Positions 48,245 through 56,573 of a stretch of 61,113 nt of DNA are shown piece by piece. Both the position numbers and the translations under genes were made by a program. The notes below the pieces were generated by a model. That model did no database searches, had not been told where the DNA came from, and saw only the letters and a program-made list of their open reading frames with translations. Position 1 is the stretch's first letter. Each line of letters begins with the position of its first letter. The DNA lies in the NCBI GenBank assembly GCA_036009045.1, contig DASYML010000126.1, positions 1 to 61,113 on the forward strand. The letters are read 5' to 3'. Origin of the DNA: DASYML01 sp036009045. GTDB taxonomy: Bacteria; Acidobacteriota; Blastocatellia; Pyrinomonadales; Pyrinomonadaceae.

Positions 48245-49135
48245 ATGCCAAAGACTACCGAACTGCGTCTGAGCGCGCCGGAAGGCGAGAGCACAGACTT
48301 CGCTCAAGGTTCTATCTTCTTCATCGGGACCGCGACCGTCATCCTGCGTTACGCGGGCTTTACCATTCTCACCGACCCAAACTTTCTCCACGCGGGCGAT
48401 CATGTGCATCTCGGCTACGGTCTCACCGCAGAGCGCCTGACCAACCCTGCCATCGAGATAGAAGATTTGCCGCCGCTCGATTTCTGTGTCCTCTCGCACT
48501 ATCACGGCGACCACTTTGACCAGATTGTGGAAGAGAGACTCCAGAAGGATTTGCCCATCATCACCACGGAGCACGCCGCCACAGAACTCAAGGGCAAAGG
48601 CTTTACCGCGACCATCGCGCTGGAGACCTGGGACGATGTCAGGGTAGCGAAGGGTGAAGCGCGTCTCAGCATCACTTCCATGCCGGGCAAGCACGGCCCC
48701 TCCATCACGGACCTGCTCCTGCCGCCCGTGATGGGCAGTATGCTTGAGTTCACATCATCGGCGGAGCGGACCGCGTTGCGTCTATACATCACAGGGGACA
48801 CGCTCGTGCATGACGACCTGCACGAAATCCCGCGCAGGTATCCAGAGATAGACCTCGCGCTCTTTCACCTTGGCGGGACCAGGATTATGGGAATTCTGCT
48901 GACGATGGATGCGGAGCAGGGAGTCGAAGCGATTCGCATTATCAACCCGCGCGAACTGATTCCGATTCACTATAACGATTATGAGGTCTTCAAGTCGCCG
49001 CTCGATGATTTCAAAAAAGCTGTGGAGGCCGCAGGTTTCGCTGACCGCGTCAAGTATTTGAGCCACGGCGAGACGTATAACTTTGAAGTCCCCGCGAGCC
49101 GTGTTGCCAGCCACAGCGGCGCGTCCTCCCAGTAG
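48245..49135 (+). CDS. Metallo-beta-lactamase fold hydrolase
   Basis: The 296-aa protein has the MBL fold signature VLSHYHGDHFDQI (HxHxDH-type), with further metal ligands likely in SMPGKHGP, YITGDTLVHDD and PIHYNDYE. The overall plan is that of UlaG-like or YtnP-like L-ascorbate/lactone hydrolases rather than a beta-lactamase. ATG 48245 is preceded by a purine-rich GGGGGG run. It begins 90 bp after the tRNA. A hairpin follows the gene. Confidence 0.85.
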   Translation: MPKTTELRLSAPEGESTDFAQGSIFFIGTATVILRYAGFTILTDPNFLHAGDHVHLGYGLTAERLTNPAIEIEDLPPLDFCVLSHYHGDHFDQIVEERLQKDLPIITTEHAATELKGKGFTATIALETWDDVRVAKGEARLSITSMPGKHGPSITDLLLPPVMGSMLEFTSSAERTALRLYITGDTLVHDDLHEIPRRYPEIDLALFHLGGTRIMGILLTMDAEQGVEAIRIINPRELIPIHYNDYEVFKSPLDDFKKAVEAAGFADRVKYLSHGETYNFEVPASRVASHSGASSQ

Positions 49136-49192
49136 CCCGCGACGCGACTGCCTGCGACGCGACTCGCCGCGACGCTCAACCTGGTCTGATTT

Positions 49193-49248
49193 CAAGCCCC
49201 TCTGGTATGACATCATCAAGCCATCTGATGTCATATCAAAGGGGCTTG
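49193..49248. terminator. Two-part hairpin before fumC
   Basis: CAAGCCCCT/AGGGGCTTG encloses ATGACATCA/TGATGTCAT. It probably ends the MBL transcript; a role in the fumC leader cannot be excluded. No T-run. Confidence 0.6.
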
Positions 49249-49331
49249 TCTTATCGCGGCGTGTGCGCGCGTGGTGTACAATTGAATACGATGCAATGCA
49301 ATCTAAACAGCTGTTGGAGCATGGGAAAGGG

Positions 49332-50765
49332 ATGAGCGAAACGATGTCACAGCAGGCAACGCAGCCGGGCGCGGCGAACGCCCCGCAGACGCGCGTCGAG
49401 ACCGATTCGATGGGCGAGATAGAGGTCCCTGCGGACAGGTATTACGGCGCGCAGACGCAGCGCTCTTTGATACATTTCAATATCGGCGATGACAGGATGC
49501 CGCGCGAGATGATACGCGCGCTGGGGATTCTCAAGAAGGCCGCCGCGCTCGTCAATAAGGATTTGGGCAAACTTCCTGCGGAGAAGGCAGAACTCATCGC
49601 GCGTGCGGCTGATGAAGTGATAGAGGGAAAATTGGACCAGCATTTCCCCTTGCGCGTATGGCAGACCGGAAGCGGCACGCAGACCAACATGAATGCCAAT
49701 GAGGTCATCTCCAACCGCGCCATCGAAATCGCTGGCGGCACTCTTGGCAGTAAGAAGCCAATCCACCCGAACGATGATGTCAATATGTCGCAATCCTCCA
49801 ACGACACTTTCCCCACGGCTATGCACATCGCGGCGGCGGAGCGTCTTAATAGTTTAATTCCAGAAGTCCTGCGCGTGCATGACGCGATTGATGCGAAGGC
49901 GAAAGAGTATGCCGATGTGGTCAAGATAGGGCGCACGCATTTGCAGGATGCGACGCCGCTCACCGTCGGGCAGGAGATGTCAGGCTGGGCCAGTTTGTTG
50001 GAACGCGACATCGAACGATTGAAGATGGTCCTGCCAGGACTCTACGATCTGGCGATTGGCGGGACGGCTGTCGGGACGGGCCTCAACTCGCACCCGGAAT
50101 TCGGCGAGCGTGCGGCGGCGAAGATCGCATCGTTGACCGGCCTTCCATTCAAGACGCACCCGAACAAATTCGCGGCCCTCTCCGCACACGATGAGCTAGT
50201 CTTCGCCAGCGGTGCTTTGAAGACTCTGGGGGGGTCGCTGATGAAGATTGCAAACGATATACGCTGGCTGGCTTCGGGGCCGCGCGCGGGCTTCGGCGAA
50301 CTGGTCCTGCCGGAGAACGAGCCGGGTTCCTCCATCATGCCCGGCAAAGTCAACCCGACGCAGAGCGAGGCGATGACGATGGTCGCCGTCCAGGTCTTCG
50401 GCAACGACGCGGCGATTGGCTTCGCAGGCTCGCAGGGCAACTTCGAGTTGAACGTCTTCAACCCGGTGATGATTCACAACCTGCTCCACTCTATTCGATT
50501 GATACACGATGCCTGTCACGGCTTCGTGGACTACTGCATCAACGGCATCGAGCTCAACCGCGAGCGCATCAACGCCCACTTGAACAACTCGCTCATGCTC
50601 GTCACCGCGCTCAACCCGCACATAGGCTACGACAACGCCGCCAGGATCGCCAAAAACGCGCATCACAAGGGCACCTCGCTGCGCGAATCCGCCATCGAAC
50701 TCGGCCTCCTGACGGGCGAACAGTTTGATGAATACGTCAAGCCGGAAAAGATGACACACGCTTGA
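49332..50765 (+). CDS. fumC: Class II fumarate hydratase
   Basis: FumC hydrates fumarate to malate in the citric acid cycle. It has the aspartase/fumarase signature GSSIMPGKVNPTQSE, TGSGTQTNMNANEV, and SQSSNDTFPTAMH. The core is complete and of normal length (477 aa from ATG 49332). ATG 49332 is chosen because GGGAAAGGG lies before it and the family's N-terminus starts there; other ATGs (49296, 49344) are in frame. Upstream sequence is a palindrome-containing spacer. Confidence 0.95.
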   Translation: MSETMSQQATQPGAANAPQTRVETDSMGEIEVPADRYYGAQTQRSLIHFNIGDDRMPREMIRALGILKKAAALVNKDLGKLPAEKAELIARAADEVIEGKLDQHFPLRVWQTGSGTQTNMNANEVISNRAIEIAGGTLGSKKPIHPNDDVNMSQSSNDTFPTAMHIAAAERLNSLIPEVLRVHDAIDAKAKEYADVVKIGRTHLQDATPLTVGQEMSGWASLLERDIERLKMVLPGLYDLAIGGTAVGTGLNSHPEFGERAAAKIASLTGLPFKTHPNKFAALSAHDELVFASGALKTLGGSLMKIANDIRWLASGPRAGFGELVLPENEPGSSIMPGKVNPTQSEAMTMVAVQVFGNDAAIGFAGSQGNFELNVFNPVMIHNLLHSIRLIHDACHGFVDYCINGIELNRERINAHLNNSLMLVTALNPHIGYDNAARIAKNAHHKGTSLRESAIELGLLTGEQFDEYVKPEKMTHA

Positions 50766-50832
50766 AGAACAAGGATGAAGTAGGAAGGCGGAAGGACGAA
50801 AGTGTGGCGCAAGATGAAAGCGAGGCGATGAG
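50765..50832. repeat. Single-arm AAGGATGA heptad repeat
   Basis: AACAAGGATGAAGTAGGAAGGCGGAAGGACGAAAG is one arm of the AAGGATGA family without the partner arm. It lies between fumC and the DUF4440 gene. Confidence 0.6.
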
Positions 50833-51306
50833 ATGAGACGTTTTTTCGGAATCATGTTGGTCTTGGTTGCGATGGCGACGGTTGGCCTGTGCCAGACGAC
50901 GGGTCAGAAGTTGGGCAAGGATGAGCAGACCAAACAGGCATTGATGCAGATTGAACGCGACATAGGGAAGGCGAACATCAGGCGCGACTATGCCTTCTTC
51001 GACCGCGTAGAGGCAGACGAGTTCATCTTCACGGATTCGAGCGGCGGAGTGACGACGAAGAAGGAAGACCTTGAGAGCGTTAAAGGTCCAGCCAATCCAG
51101 ACTCCAAACTTCTCTCTTATGAGGTTGACGACTTGAAGGCCATGCTCTACGGCAAGACGGCTGTCGTGACGGGTCGTTCGACCTTGAAGGGAACGAGCAA
51201 AGATGTGGCCTGGACGAGCCAGAGCCGCTTCACAGATGTCTTCATCTGGCGCGACAATCGCTGGCAACTCGTCGCCGGTCATTCGTCGCGCATCAGACAG
51301 AAATGA
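50833..51306 (+). CDS. DUF4440/SnoaL-like secreted protein
   Basis: The 157-aa protein has a signal peptide (GIMLVLVAMATVGLCQ) and a SnoaL/NTF2-like domain: IERDIGKANIRRDYAFFDRVEADEFIFTDSSG, then SYEVDDLKAMLYGKTAVVTGRSTLKG and RFTDVFIWRDNRWQLVAGHSSRI. This is the DUF4440 pattern, a family of small cone-fold proteins of varied function. Confidence 0.88.
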   Translation: MRRFFGIMLVLVAMATVGLCQTTGQKLGKDEQTKQALMQIERDIGKANIRRDYAFFDRVEADEFIFTDSSGGVTTKKEDLESVKGPANPDSKLLSYEVDDLKAMLYGKTAVVTGRSTLKGTSKDVAWTSQSRFTDVFIWRDNRWQLVAGHSSRIRQK

Positions 51307-51383
51307 GGCTGGAGGCTGGAGACTGGAGGCTAGGAAAGAACAGCTATCTTTAACTAGCCTCCAGTCTCCAGCCTCTAGCCTCT
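51305..51383. repeat. Heptad-armed hairpin (GAGGCTG type)
   Basis: GAGGCTGGAGGCTGGAGACTGGAGGCTAG faces CTAGCCTCCAGTCTCCAGCCTCTAGCCTC around GAAAGAACAGCTATCTTTAA. Confidence 0.9.
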
Positions 51384-51608
51384 GCTTTTCCGGCGCATCT
51401 TTGGCATTGTGTTTTGCATCTAAATCTGTGCAGGCGCGGGTGGGTTTGTGGGCCGTGCGTGCGCGGATTTTTGCTTGGTCGGCGGGGCGTGGTGAGGGCG
51501 CTTGCGCTTCGTTTCTTAAAGTGGGTATAGTTTCAAGTTTGGCGCTTGAGCCTTGCGCCGCGCAGGTCGCGGCGATGGGCTGGAAGAAGCGCCGTTTGAG
51601 GAGAGAGC
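51384..51608. other. Leader of nadA, nothing else recognised
   Basis: A GC-rich stretch without a gene. GAGGAGAGAG lies just before the nadA ATG. No riboswitch was recognised. Confidence 0.45.
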
Positions 51609-52721
51609 ATGACGGCTGTCCTGGAAATAACGAAGGCTCCCGCGCTTGAAGATTACTTCGGGCTGTCGGACGCAGAACTGCGCCAGCGTATTGACGCGGC
51701 GCGTCTGGCATTGGGCCCACGACTCGTCATTCTGGGCCATCATTACCAGCGCGACGATGTCATCTGCCACGCTGATTTGACGGGCGATTCCTTCAAACTC
51801 TCGAAGCTGGCGGCGGAGAGACCCGAAGCCGAGTTCATACTCTTCTGCGGCGTGCATTTTATGGCGGAGTCCGCAGACATCCTCTCCGGCTCGCGGCAGA
51901 AAGTGATTTTGCCAGACCTCGGCGCGGGCTGCTCTATGGCCGACATGGCTTCTGCGGAGCAGGTTGAGGACGCCTGGGAACAGCTTCAGTCAATCGGTAT
52001 TCTGGACCAATTTCGCGTCCTCCCGATTACCTACATGAATTCGACCGCCGCCATCAAGGCTTTCTGCGGTCGTCATGAAGGGCTGGTCTGCACCTCTTCC
52101 AACGCCGTGCCGCTTTTCGAGAAGACCTTGAGGGAAGCGGACAAACTCTTCTTTTTCCCGGACCAGCATTTGGGGCGCAACACGGGCGTCAGGTTCGGCA
52201 TTCCGCTGGACCAGATGGTGGTGTGGGACCCTTTCAAGGAACTCGGCGGTAATACGGAAGAGGACTTGCACAAGGCGCGCTTGATCTTGTGGAAGGGACA
52301 TTGCTCCGTGCATGGCCGCTTCAAGCCGTGGCATGTGGACCAGGTCCGCGCGGATGTGCCGGGCATCAAGATTCTGGTCCACCCTGAGTGCGTCTATGAG
52401 GTGGTCCAGAAATCAGACCTCAACGGCTCGACGGAGTTCATCATCAAGACTCTGGAAGACGCGCCCGCCGGATCCAAGTGGGCCATCGGCACGGAGGTCA
52501 ACCTCGTCAATCGTCTGATCAAACAGTTTCCTGATAAGCACATACAACTTCTCGCGCCGGACCTCTGCATGTGCGCGACGATGTATCGCATCGCGCCGCA
52601 GAATCTGGCGTGGGCGCTCGAATCGCTCCTCGCGGGCGAGGTCGTCAATCAAATCACCGTGCCCCCAGAGACAGCCCTCTGGGCGCGCATCGCGCTTGAT
52701 CGTATGCTTGCAATCAAATAG
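51609..52721 (+). CDS. nadA: Quinolinate synthase
   Basis: NadA condenses iminoaspartate with dihydroxyacetone phosphate to quinolinate with a [4Fe-4S] cluster, starting NAD synthesis. Conserved segments are ILGHHYQRDDVICHADLTGDSF, CGVHFMAESADIL, DLGAGCSMADMAS, MNSTAAIKAFCG and CTSSNAV, HLGRNTG, VHPECVYEVV, and the C-terminal CMCATMYRI. Length (370 aa) is typical. nadK earlier in the window belongs to the same NAD metabolism but is far away. Confidence 0.96.
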   Translation: MTAVLEITKAPALEDYFGLSDAELRQRIDAARLALGPRLVILGHHYQRDDVICHADLTGDSFKLSKLAAERPEAEFILFCGVHFMAESADILSGSRQKVILPDLGAGCSMADMASAEQVEDAWEQLQSIGILDQFRVLPITYMNSTAAIKAFCGRHEGLVCTSSNAVPLFEKTLREADKLFFFPDQHLGRNTGVRFGIPLDQMVVWDPFKELGGNTEEDLHKARLILWKGHCSVHGRFKPWHVDQVRADVPGIKILVHPECVYEVVQKSDLNGSTEFIIKTLEDAPAGSKWAIGTEVNLVNRLIKQFPDKHIQLLAPDLCMCATMYRIAPQNLAWALESLLAGEVVNQITVPPETALWARIALDRMLAIK

Positions 52722-52791
52722 CAGTGACGAGTGACGAGTGACGAGTTAAAGAAAAAATCTTCTTGCTCGTCACTCGTCACTGCCTTTAGGA
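52721..52791. repeat. Heptad-armed hairpin (GTGACGA type)
   Basis: CAGTGACGAGTGACGAGTGACGAGTTAAAG faces CTCGTCACTCGTCACTG around AAAAAATCTTCTTG. It ends 8 bp before the ferredoxin start codon's ribosome binding site. Confidence 0.9.
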
Positions 52792-52798
52792 GGCAGTA

Positions 52799-53035
52799 GT
52801 GGCCGACCCCAGTGATCGCGTGCCGGAGAATGTTCCCGGCACGTTTTATGTTGACTCGAATTGCATAGACTGCGACGTGTGCCGCGATACCGCGCCGGAT
52901 AATTTCAAACGCTCCGACGGCCACCAGTATTCCTTCGTCTTCAAGCAACCGGAAACCGGGCAGGAACTGGCCGAATGCGAAGAGGCCCTGACCGCCTGTC
53001 CCGTCGAAGCCATCGGCAACGATGGGGGGAAATAA
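52799..53035 (+). CDS. Small ferredoxin, [4Fe-4S]
   Basis: The 78-aa protein starts with GTG, preceded by TAGGAGG. It carries CIDCDVCRDTAPDNF (CxxCxxC) and a distal CPVEAIG cysteine, the arrangement of a single-cluster bacterial ferredoxin. It would carry electrons in the cytoplasm. Partner proteins are not evident; the Rieske gene next door is convergent. Confidence 0.9.
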   Translation: MADPSDRVPENVPGTFYVDSNCIDCDVCRDTAPDNFKRSDGHQYSFVFKQPETGQELAECEEALTACPVEAIGNDGGK

Positions 53036-53110
53036 GTCTAAAGTCCAAAGTCCGGGGTCCAAAGTCAAGAAGCGGAAGAGTTCTGTTCTTGACCTTGGAC
53101 CCTGGACTTA
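53036..53110. repeat. Heptad-type hairpin (CCAAAGT)
   Basis: AGTCTAAAGTCCAAAGTCCGGGGTCCAAAGTCAAGAAG faces CTTGACCTTGGACCCTGGACTT. Contains CCTTGGACC. Lies between convergent ferredoxin and Rieske genes. Confidence 0.85.
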
Positions 53111-53115
53111 TTTTT

Positions 53116-53469
53116 TCAGATCAGGATTTTTATCAATCCATCTTCGATGATGACGGTGTAGGATTCGACGTTGCCGCTGTTGGTCAGGCACTGGCCTGTG
53201 CGCACGTCGAAACGCCAGCCGTGCCAGTCGCACTCGATGGTGTGGCCGCACAAGCGCCCGTCCGCGAGGGGTGCTCCCTTGTGCGGGCAAAAATTTTCGA
53301 TGGCGTGAAATTCACCATTGACGTTGTAGAGGGCCAGTTCCTTTCCGCCCGCGAGTTCGACCGTCGCGCCGCGTCCCGGCGGTACGTCTTCGACGCGCCC
53401 GACCGTCACCGCGCGCCCTTCGCGCAGAGGCTTCCTCAAATTACCGGACCTGGAATTGAAAGACTGCAT
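53116..53469 (-). CDS. Rieske 2Fe-2S protein (NirD-like)
   Basis: The 117-aa protein is a complete Rieske fold with CPHKGAPLADG and CDWHGWRFDV supplying two Cys and two His ligands. It resembles small nitrite reductase subunits and ferredoxin-type Rieske components. No membrane anchor or oxygenase partner is adjacent. Confidence 0.93.
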   Translation of the reverse strand: MQSFNSRSGNLRKPLREGRAVTVGRVEDVPPGRGATVELAGGKELALYNVNGEFHAIENFCPHKGAPLADGRLCGHTIECDWHGWRFDVRTGQCLTNSGNVESYTVIIEDGLIKILI

Positions 53470-53506
53470 CGCGGAAATCGTAACAAAGAAACGTGGGCGC
53501 GAAAAG

Positions 53507-53583
53507 CAGAAGAGCAGAGGCTGGGGGCTGGACGCTAGTTAAAGACAACGGTTCTTGACTAGCCTCTAACCTCTAGCCTCTAC
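53507..53583. repeat. Heptad-armed hairpin (GAGGCTG type)
   Basis: AGAGGCTGGGGGCTGGACGCTAG faces CTAGCCTCTAACCTCTAGCCTCT around TTAAAGACAACGGTTCTTGA. Confidence 0.87.
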
Positions 53584-53702
53584 CTTCAGCTTGCAAGATT
53601 GGACCAGTGGTCTCGTTCTTTGATTCGGCGGCGGGTGGATTGGCTCTCCCGGCATCGGTCGCGAGGATAGTTTACAATGGTTGGAAAGGGAGAAGACAAG
53701 AG

Positions 53703-54692
53703 ATGAAGAGATCATTATTAACTATGACGGGCGTGTTTGCGCTCGTCCTTCTTTTTACGGCGCAGGCTTTTGCCGGAGAGATTACGGTACGCGGGAAGTT
53801 GGCCCACACGGTAGAGGCTGGCGGCTGGCTTATCTTGACAGACTCGCAGAAGTATCTGGTGATTAATGCGCGACGCTTTCAAAACGAGTCCTGGTTTCAT
53901 GAGGGCGCGACGGTTGAAGCGATGGGCGAGACACGCTCTGATGTCGTCACCACACAGATGGAGGGGACTCCGTTCGAGGCGCGTGTGATGCGCCCTTTCG
54001 CGGAGGGCGTGCCAGGCAGCGTCGCCGTGGCAGGCGAAGCGCCCAGGCGTCTGACACGCGTGCTCGTGACAGGAGATTCGATTGTCCAGGCGCAGCCGGA
54101 TACGGCGATTCTCAGCATCTCCGTCGTGACACAGAATAAGCGCGCGCTCGATGCGCAAAGTGAGAACGCGAACAAGAGCGACGCGGTCGTGCGCGCGATT
54201 AAGCTGGCTGCCGGAGCGGGCGCGGAAGTCAAAACGAGCGGTTACGTGCTTGAGCCGCAGAGGCTTTACAGGGAGAACCAGCCGCCGACGATTACAGGCT
54301 ACGAGGCGCGCAACAGCGTGACCGTCACGCTCTCTGATTTGACGAAGGTCGGCGCGGTGATTGATGCGGCGTCGCAGGCGGGCGCGAATAACGTGGACAA
54401 CGTTTCATTCACGCTGCGCAAAGACCGCCCGGCGAAGAGCCAGGCGTTGACAGAGGCCACGCGCGAGGCTCTGGACAAGGCGCAGGCAATCGCCGGGGCG
54501 CTCGGCGGTCGCGTCGTACGCATCGCGGAAGTGCAGGAGGCCAATGCTGTCGTGCGGCCCATCTCTGAAGCCTTTGACAAGATACAAACGATGCGGAGCG
54601 CAGTTGCACAGGCTCCGACTCCGATAGAGGTCGGCACGCTCGACATCCATTCGCAGGTCCAATTAATCGCAGAGGTTGACACGGGACAGTAA
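53703..54692 (+). CDS. SIMPL domain protein
   Basis: The 329-aa protein has a signal peptide (LLTMTGVFALVLLFTAQAFA), then about 90 residues, then the SIMPL (DUF541) domain: RVLVTGDSIVQAQPDTAILSISV, ALDAQSENANKSDAVVRAIK and ITGYEARNSVTVTLSDL. SIMPL proteins are periplasmic or surface proteins of obscure function. ATG 53703 follows a GGAAAGGGAGAAG site; an upstream start at 53607 is weaker. Confidence 0.88.
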   Translation: MKRSLLTMTGVFALVLLFTAQAFAGEITVRGKLAHTVEAGGWLILTDSQKYLVINARRFQNESWFHEGATVEAMGETRSDVVTTQMEGTPFEARVMRPFAEGVPGSVAVAGEAPRRLTRVLVTGDSIVQAQPDTAILSISVVTQNKRALDAQSENANKSDAVVRAIKLAAGAGAEVKTSGYVLEPQRLYRENQPPTITGYEARNSVTVTLSDLTKVGAVIDAASQAGANNVDNVSFTLRKDRPAKSQALTEATREALDKAQAIAGALGGRVVRIAEVQEANAVVRPISEAFDKIQTMRSAVAQAPTPIEVGTLDIHSQVQLIAEVDTGQ

Positions 54693-54695
54693 AGA

Positions 54696-54830
54696 AGAAG
54701 GCAAGAGATAGAAGGCAAAAGGTCAAAGGTCAAAGGCAAAGGGTCGGCTGAAACCGCTTTTAATAAAAGCTGGCTTCTCTTCACTTTTGCCTTTGACCTT
54801 TGACCTTTTGCCTTTTCTTGCTTTTGCCTT
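54696..54830. repeat. Heptad-armed hairpin (AAAGGTC/GACCTTT)
   Basis: AGAAGGCAAAAGGTCAAAGGTCAAAGGCAAAG faces CTTTTGCCTTTGACCTTTGACCTTTTGCC. A perfect heptad tandem with A/T-rich arms. It is followed by a promoter and the CBS gene. Confidence 0.9.
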
Positions 54831-54851
54831 CTCTGTTGCGGGGAGTATAAT
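54824..54851 (+). promoter_or_regulatory. Sigma70 promoter of the CBS-domain gene
   Basis: TTGCCT (54824-54829) and TATAAT (54846-54851) are 16 bp apart. The predicted leader of about 140 nt includes a CGTCTGAAATTCAGACG hairpin. Confidence 0.7.
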
Positions 54852-54998
54852 TTCATGTGTCGTTCCCCTTTTGAGTGGGTAAATCAGAATCGGGTGGTCG
54901 CTCTCTTGCATGGAGAACCATCTGAGGCGCGGGTTCGTCTGAAATTCAGACGAGAGGCGGCCTTGATCGCACTGTAAAACAGTTGGGGAGGAGAAGTT

Positions 54999-56006
54999 AT
55001 GTCAAGGTATCGGAACAATATCACGGGTGATGATGAAGACAATACAGCCTTGTACGGCAGGAGTTCACGGCGTCGTGGCGGAAACGGGGATGACCGCTAC
55101 GAGTCAAACGAGTACGGCAGAAACACTGGCAGTTTAAGCGAGAGAGATTCCGGCGGCAGCGACCCTTACGCCGCGCGCGGGCGCGATTACGGGCGCGACT
55201 ATGAACGTGATTACGGGCGCGGCGAATACGGTCGCGGCACAGACTATGGACGCGGCGAGTCTGAACGTAGTTCCGGGCGAGAGATTGGCAATCGCGGTCG
55301 TTACGGCGAGCGTGCGGACTATGCGCGCGACGAGAATCGTTATGGCGTGGCGGGCGTCGGCTACGAGAGGAGTCGCGGTTATGAGCGCGGCGAAGAAGAG
55401 GGACGCTCTGCCATGCGGGATGAAGGGCGCGATTACTCGCGGGGGCGCGAGCCTCAGAGAAGCGGGGCGGCGCGTTCGCATGTGCGTTGCCGCGACATCA
55501 TGACGCGCGACGTGACGGTGGCTCACCGCGATACGTCTCTGGAAGAAGTCGCGCGCCTCATGAAGCAGGAGGACACGGGCGTGATTCCGGTCGTGGAACC
55601 GACGGACGGCACGTCGGAGACGATTACATCCGACGCAGACGCGGCCAAAACCAGCAGGTCCAATAAAAGAATTTACAGCAACGGCAGGCTCGTCGGATTG
55701 ATTACCGACCGAGACATAGTGATTCGCGCCCTCGCAGAAGGCAAGGACGCGCGCACCACACGCGCCGAAGAAATCATGACGGCGGATGTCCACACCGCGC
55801 AGCCTAACGACCGCGTGGTTGACGTGATACGCAAGATGGGAGATAAGCAGGTCCGGCGGATCCCCGTCGTTGACGGCGGCGGACAATTACATGGCATCAT
55901 CTCGATGGCGGATGTCGCTCTCGAAACGGAAGAGGACAGGGAACTCGCAGGCGCTCTCGAAGAGATTTCCAGCGGCTCCTCTTTCTGGTCCAAAATCTTC
56001 GGGTAA
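54999..56006 (+). CDS. CBS-pair protein with Arg/Gly/Tyr/Asp-rich N-terminus
   Basis: The 335-aa protein has a 160-residue disordered N-terminus of repeats such as RDYGRDYERDYGRGEYGRG, then a pair of CBS domains (CRDIMTRDVTVAHRDTSLEEVARLMKQ and AEEIMTADVHTAQPNDRVVDVIRKMGDKQVRRIPVVDG, both in pieces). CBS pairs bind adenine nucleotides. The RGY-rich tail resembles phase-separating proteins. GGAGGAG lies before the ATG. It precedes Hsp20 and Lon, so a stress role is plausible. Confidence 0.85.
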   Translation: MSRYRNNITGDDEDNTALYGRSSRRRGGNGDDRYESNEYGRNTGSLSERDSGGSDPYAARGRDYGRDYERDYGRGEYGRGTDYGRGESERSSGREIGNRGRYGERADYARDENRYGVAGVGYERSRGYERGEEEGRSAMRDEGRDYSRGREPQRSGAARSHVRCRDIMTRDVTVAHRDTSLEEVARLMKQEDTGVIPVVEPTDGTSETITSDADAAKTSRSNKRIYSNGRLVGLITDRDIVIRALAEGKDARTTRAEEIMTADVHTAQPNDRVVDVIRKMGDKQVRRIPVVDGGGQLHGIISMADVALETEEDRELAGALEEISSGSSFWSKIFG

Positions 56007-56119
56007 AACAGTGACGAGTGACGAGTGACAGGTGACAAGTTAAAAGCTTGCTCTTCTTGCTCGTTATTTTCCGGCTCTTGTTTTGCTCGTCACTCGTCAC
56101 TTATCACTTGTCACTGTTC
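56007..56119. repeat. Heptad hairpin (GTGACGA type)
   Basis: GTGACGAGTGACGAGTGACAGGTGAC faces CACTCGTCACTTATCACTTGTCAC. It lies between the CBS and Hsp20 genes, and part of it would be translated if an upstream start were used. Confidence 0.85.
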
Positions 56120-56121
56120 TT

Positions 56122-56499
56122 ATGGCTGAATCGGTTGAACGTTATTTTCGCTTGATGATGGGACGCAGGGCGCGGCTCTGTGATCGTTTGTGGAGTCCGG
56201 CGGCGGACGTGTACCGGACGCGGGATGGATGGATCGTCAAGTTTGACCTGGCGGGCGTCCGCGAGGCTGACATCAAGATCACGATAGATGGTCCAAATTT
56301 GCACGTCGCGGGCGTGCGGCGCGATAGCTTTTATGGCGAGGGGGTCTCCTATCAACAACTCGAAATCACCTACAGCCGTTTTGAGAGAACGCTGCGCCTG
56401 CCCTGCTCCATAGAGAGCGCGCACCTCGCGCAGGAGTACCAGGACGGGCTGCTCATACTGCACCTGCACCAGAAACGCGACGACACGGATTGCGATTGA
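56122..56499 (+). CDS. Hsp20/alpha-crystallin small heat-shock protein
   Basis: The 125-aa protein has the alpha-crystallin core: DVYRTRDGWIVKFDLAGVREADIKITIDG, LHVAGVRRD and the C-terminal GLLILHLHQKR strand. It prevents aggregation of unfolded proteins. ATG 56122 is chosen because the frame upstream lies in a heptad repeat. Hsp20 followed by Lon is a coherent proteostasis block. Confidence 0.9.
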   Translation: MAESVERYFRLMMGRRARLCDRLWSPAADVYRTRDGWIVKFDLAGVREADIKITIDGPNLHVAGVRRDSFYGEGVSYQQLEITYSRFERTLRLPCSIESAHLAQEYQDGLLILHLHQKRDDTDCD

Positions 56500-56573
56500 A
56501 AGACCGGGCGGGTCATCAATAGTGTCGTCAATCTTTTGCTTCAACTTGCTGGACCAATATTCAAAAGAAGATC

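Noticed and set aside
49083..49331. Long N-terminal extension of fumC
   Set aside because: The extra residues are Arg/Pro-rich, run through a terminator-like hairpin and lack family similarity.
51384..51608. A riboswitch before nadA
   Set aside because: No conserved NAD-type or other riboswitch core could be recognised; only GC-rich leader sequence is visible.
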